Shown here: piece after piece, positions 63,525 to 64,000 of the stretch
Position numbering within the stretch: the stretch's first letter is position 1
Layout of the letters: every line of letters begins with the position of its first letter
Assembly: GCA_013334565.1 (NCBI GenBank)
Contig: JAAXXI010000005.1
Coordinates: 1 to 64,000 of the forward strand
DNA from: Chlorobiaceae bacterium
GTDB lineage: Bacteria > Bacteroidota > Chlorobiia > Chlorobiales > Chlorobiaceae
Length of the DNA stretch: 64,000 bases
Reading direction: 5' to 3'
The notes under the pieces: generated by a model
The model's database searches: none
Told to the model about the DNA's origin: nothing
What the model saw: only the letters and a program-made list of their open reading frames with translations
Made by a program: the position numbers and the translations under genes

Positions 63525-64000
63525 TCAATAACCGAAGATATCCCTGAGGCTGAGCTCTTTAAGTGTACCGTATTTTCTGAGCGTCTGCAGGTCGAGGCTG
63601 CTTTTCTTGCCAAGCACCAGCATGACGCGCCTGCGGTTCATAAAATGTTTCCTGTGGAAATCATCGATATCGGCAAGGGTCATATCTGCGGTTTCCCGGT
63701 AGATATCCTTTCTGATATCGTGGTCTATGCCAAGCCTTGTCGCCGTTTCGTAGTCGAACAGCAGGTCGGTTCTCGAAAGGCGGTCGGAAGATATCTTGCC
63801 CATGACCGCTTTTTTCGACGCCTCGAACAGTTTCGTCGATTCCGGCATGGTCCGCATCAGGTTCCCGATTCCTTCGAGGGCCTGCGGAAGCTTGTCGGAC
63901 TGGGTGCCGATATAACTGACGATATAGTTGTGACGACCTTTAAGCTTCGGGGCGCTGTAGGATGAAAACACGGCATAGGCAAGCGCTTTCGACTCCCTCA
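63525..64000 (-). CDS. M16-family peptidase, C-terminal part
   Basis: The frame is open to the right edge of the window and includes RESKALAYAVFSSY, the conserved region of the non-catalytic M16 C-terminal domain, followed by AVMGKISSDRLSR and an ending SLRDIFGY. M16 zinc peptidases are two-domain; the catalytic HxxEH domain lies outside. The real start is therefore beyond the window. Confidence 0.85.
   Translation of the reverse strand, partial: RESKALAYAVFSSYSAPKLKGRHNYIVSYIGTQSDKLPQALEGIGNLMRTMPESTKLFEASKKAVMGKISSDRLSRTDLLFDYETATRLGIDHDIRKDIYRETADMTLADIDDFHRKHFMNRRRVMLVLGKKSSLDLQTLRKYGTLKELSLRDIFGY

Overview
This window looks like a green sulfur bacterium (Chlorobi/Chlorobiaceae). The main clues are a (bacterio)chlorophyll-synthase-type UbiA prenyltransferase, a protein with the ferredoxin-like [2Fe-2S] layout of the CsmI/CsmJ/CsmX chlorosome envelope proteins, and a cobalamin-type radical SAM enzyme of the BchE/BchQ/BchR/BciD kind. 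The assignment is an inference from gene content; no rRNA or tRNA gene was seen. Unusually for this group, the window also encodes a complete 2-oxoglutarate dehydrogenase complex and a complete cbb3 oxygen reductase with its assembly factors.

Layout. Positions 1-1500 hold the end of a MoeB/ThiF-type gene and a decayed patch (IS3 transposase tail, headless ORF, short repeat). Positions 1848-7382 are sucA-sucB-lpdA, closed by a strong terminator. Positions 7516-24393 form a lower-GC accessory block bracketed by copies of a 184-bp inverted-repeat element. Inside it are the chlorosome-type Fe-S protein, two coupled small genes, a response regulator with a ten-PAS histidine kinase, the chlorophyll-synthase homologue, the radical SAM enzyme, a Nif11-type small protein, a tandem pair of 78-residue paralogues, a small hydrophobic protein, a DUF2156-like protein, two orphans and an extended SDR.

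Positions 24500-30557 are a hypABFCDE hydrogenase-maturation operon, divergent from pyrB. Next come a NUDIX hydrolase, an outer-membrane porin, a universal stress protein, an MHS-type transporter with a small membrane partner, uvrC, and a housekeeping run (TPR protein, aroE, lspA, tatD, TPR/TM protein, cyclophilin, PLP-homeostasis protein, purine nucleoside phosphorylase). A hipBA toxin-antitoxin cassette flanked by ~70-bp imperfect direct repeats sits between the phosphorylase and mtnA, both of which can belong to methylthioadenosine salvage.

Positions 50092-58116 are ccoN-O-Q-P-G-H, a secreted YtkA-like gene, ccoI, ccoS and a TauE/SafE-type membrane gene. They include two tiny genes (ccoQ 47 aa, ccoS 59 aa). 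An orphan HPt protein, cydDC, an amidohydrolase and a truncated M16 peptidase finish the window.

The most interesting candidates are the pigment/chlorosome island with a Nif11-like leader peptide directly upstream of a radical SAM enzyme, two promoter-hairpin-terminator units that look like small RNAs on either side of the porin, the hipBA insertion with a shared operator-like element on both sides, and the aerobic energy module in a phototroph. All functional statements are from sequence reading; no database search was run.
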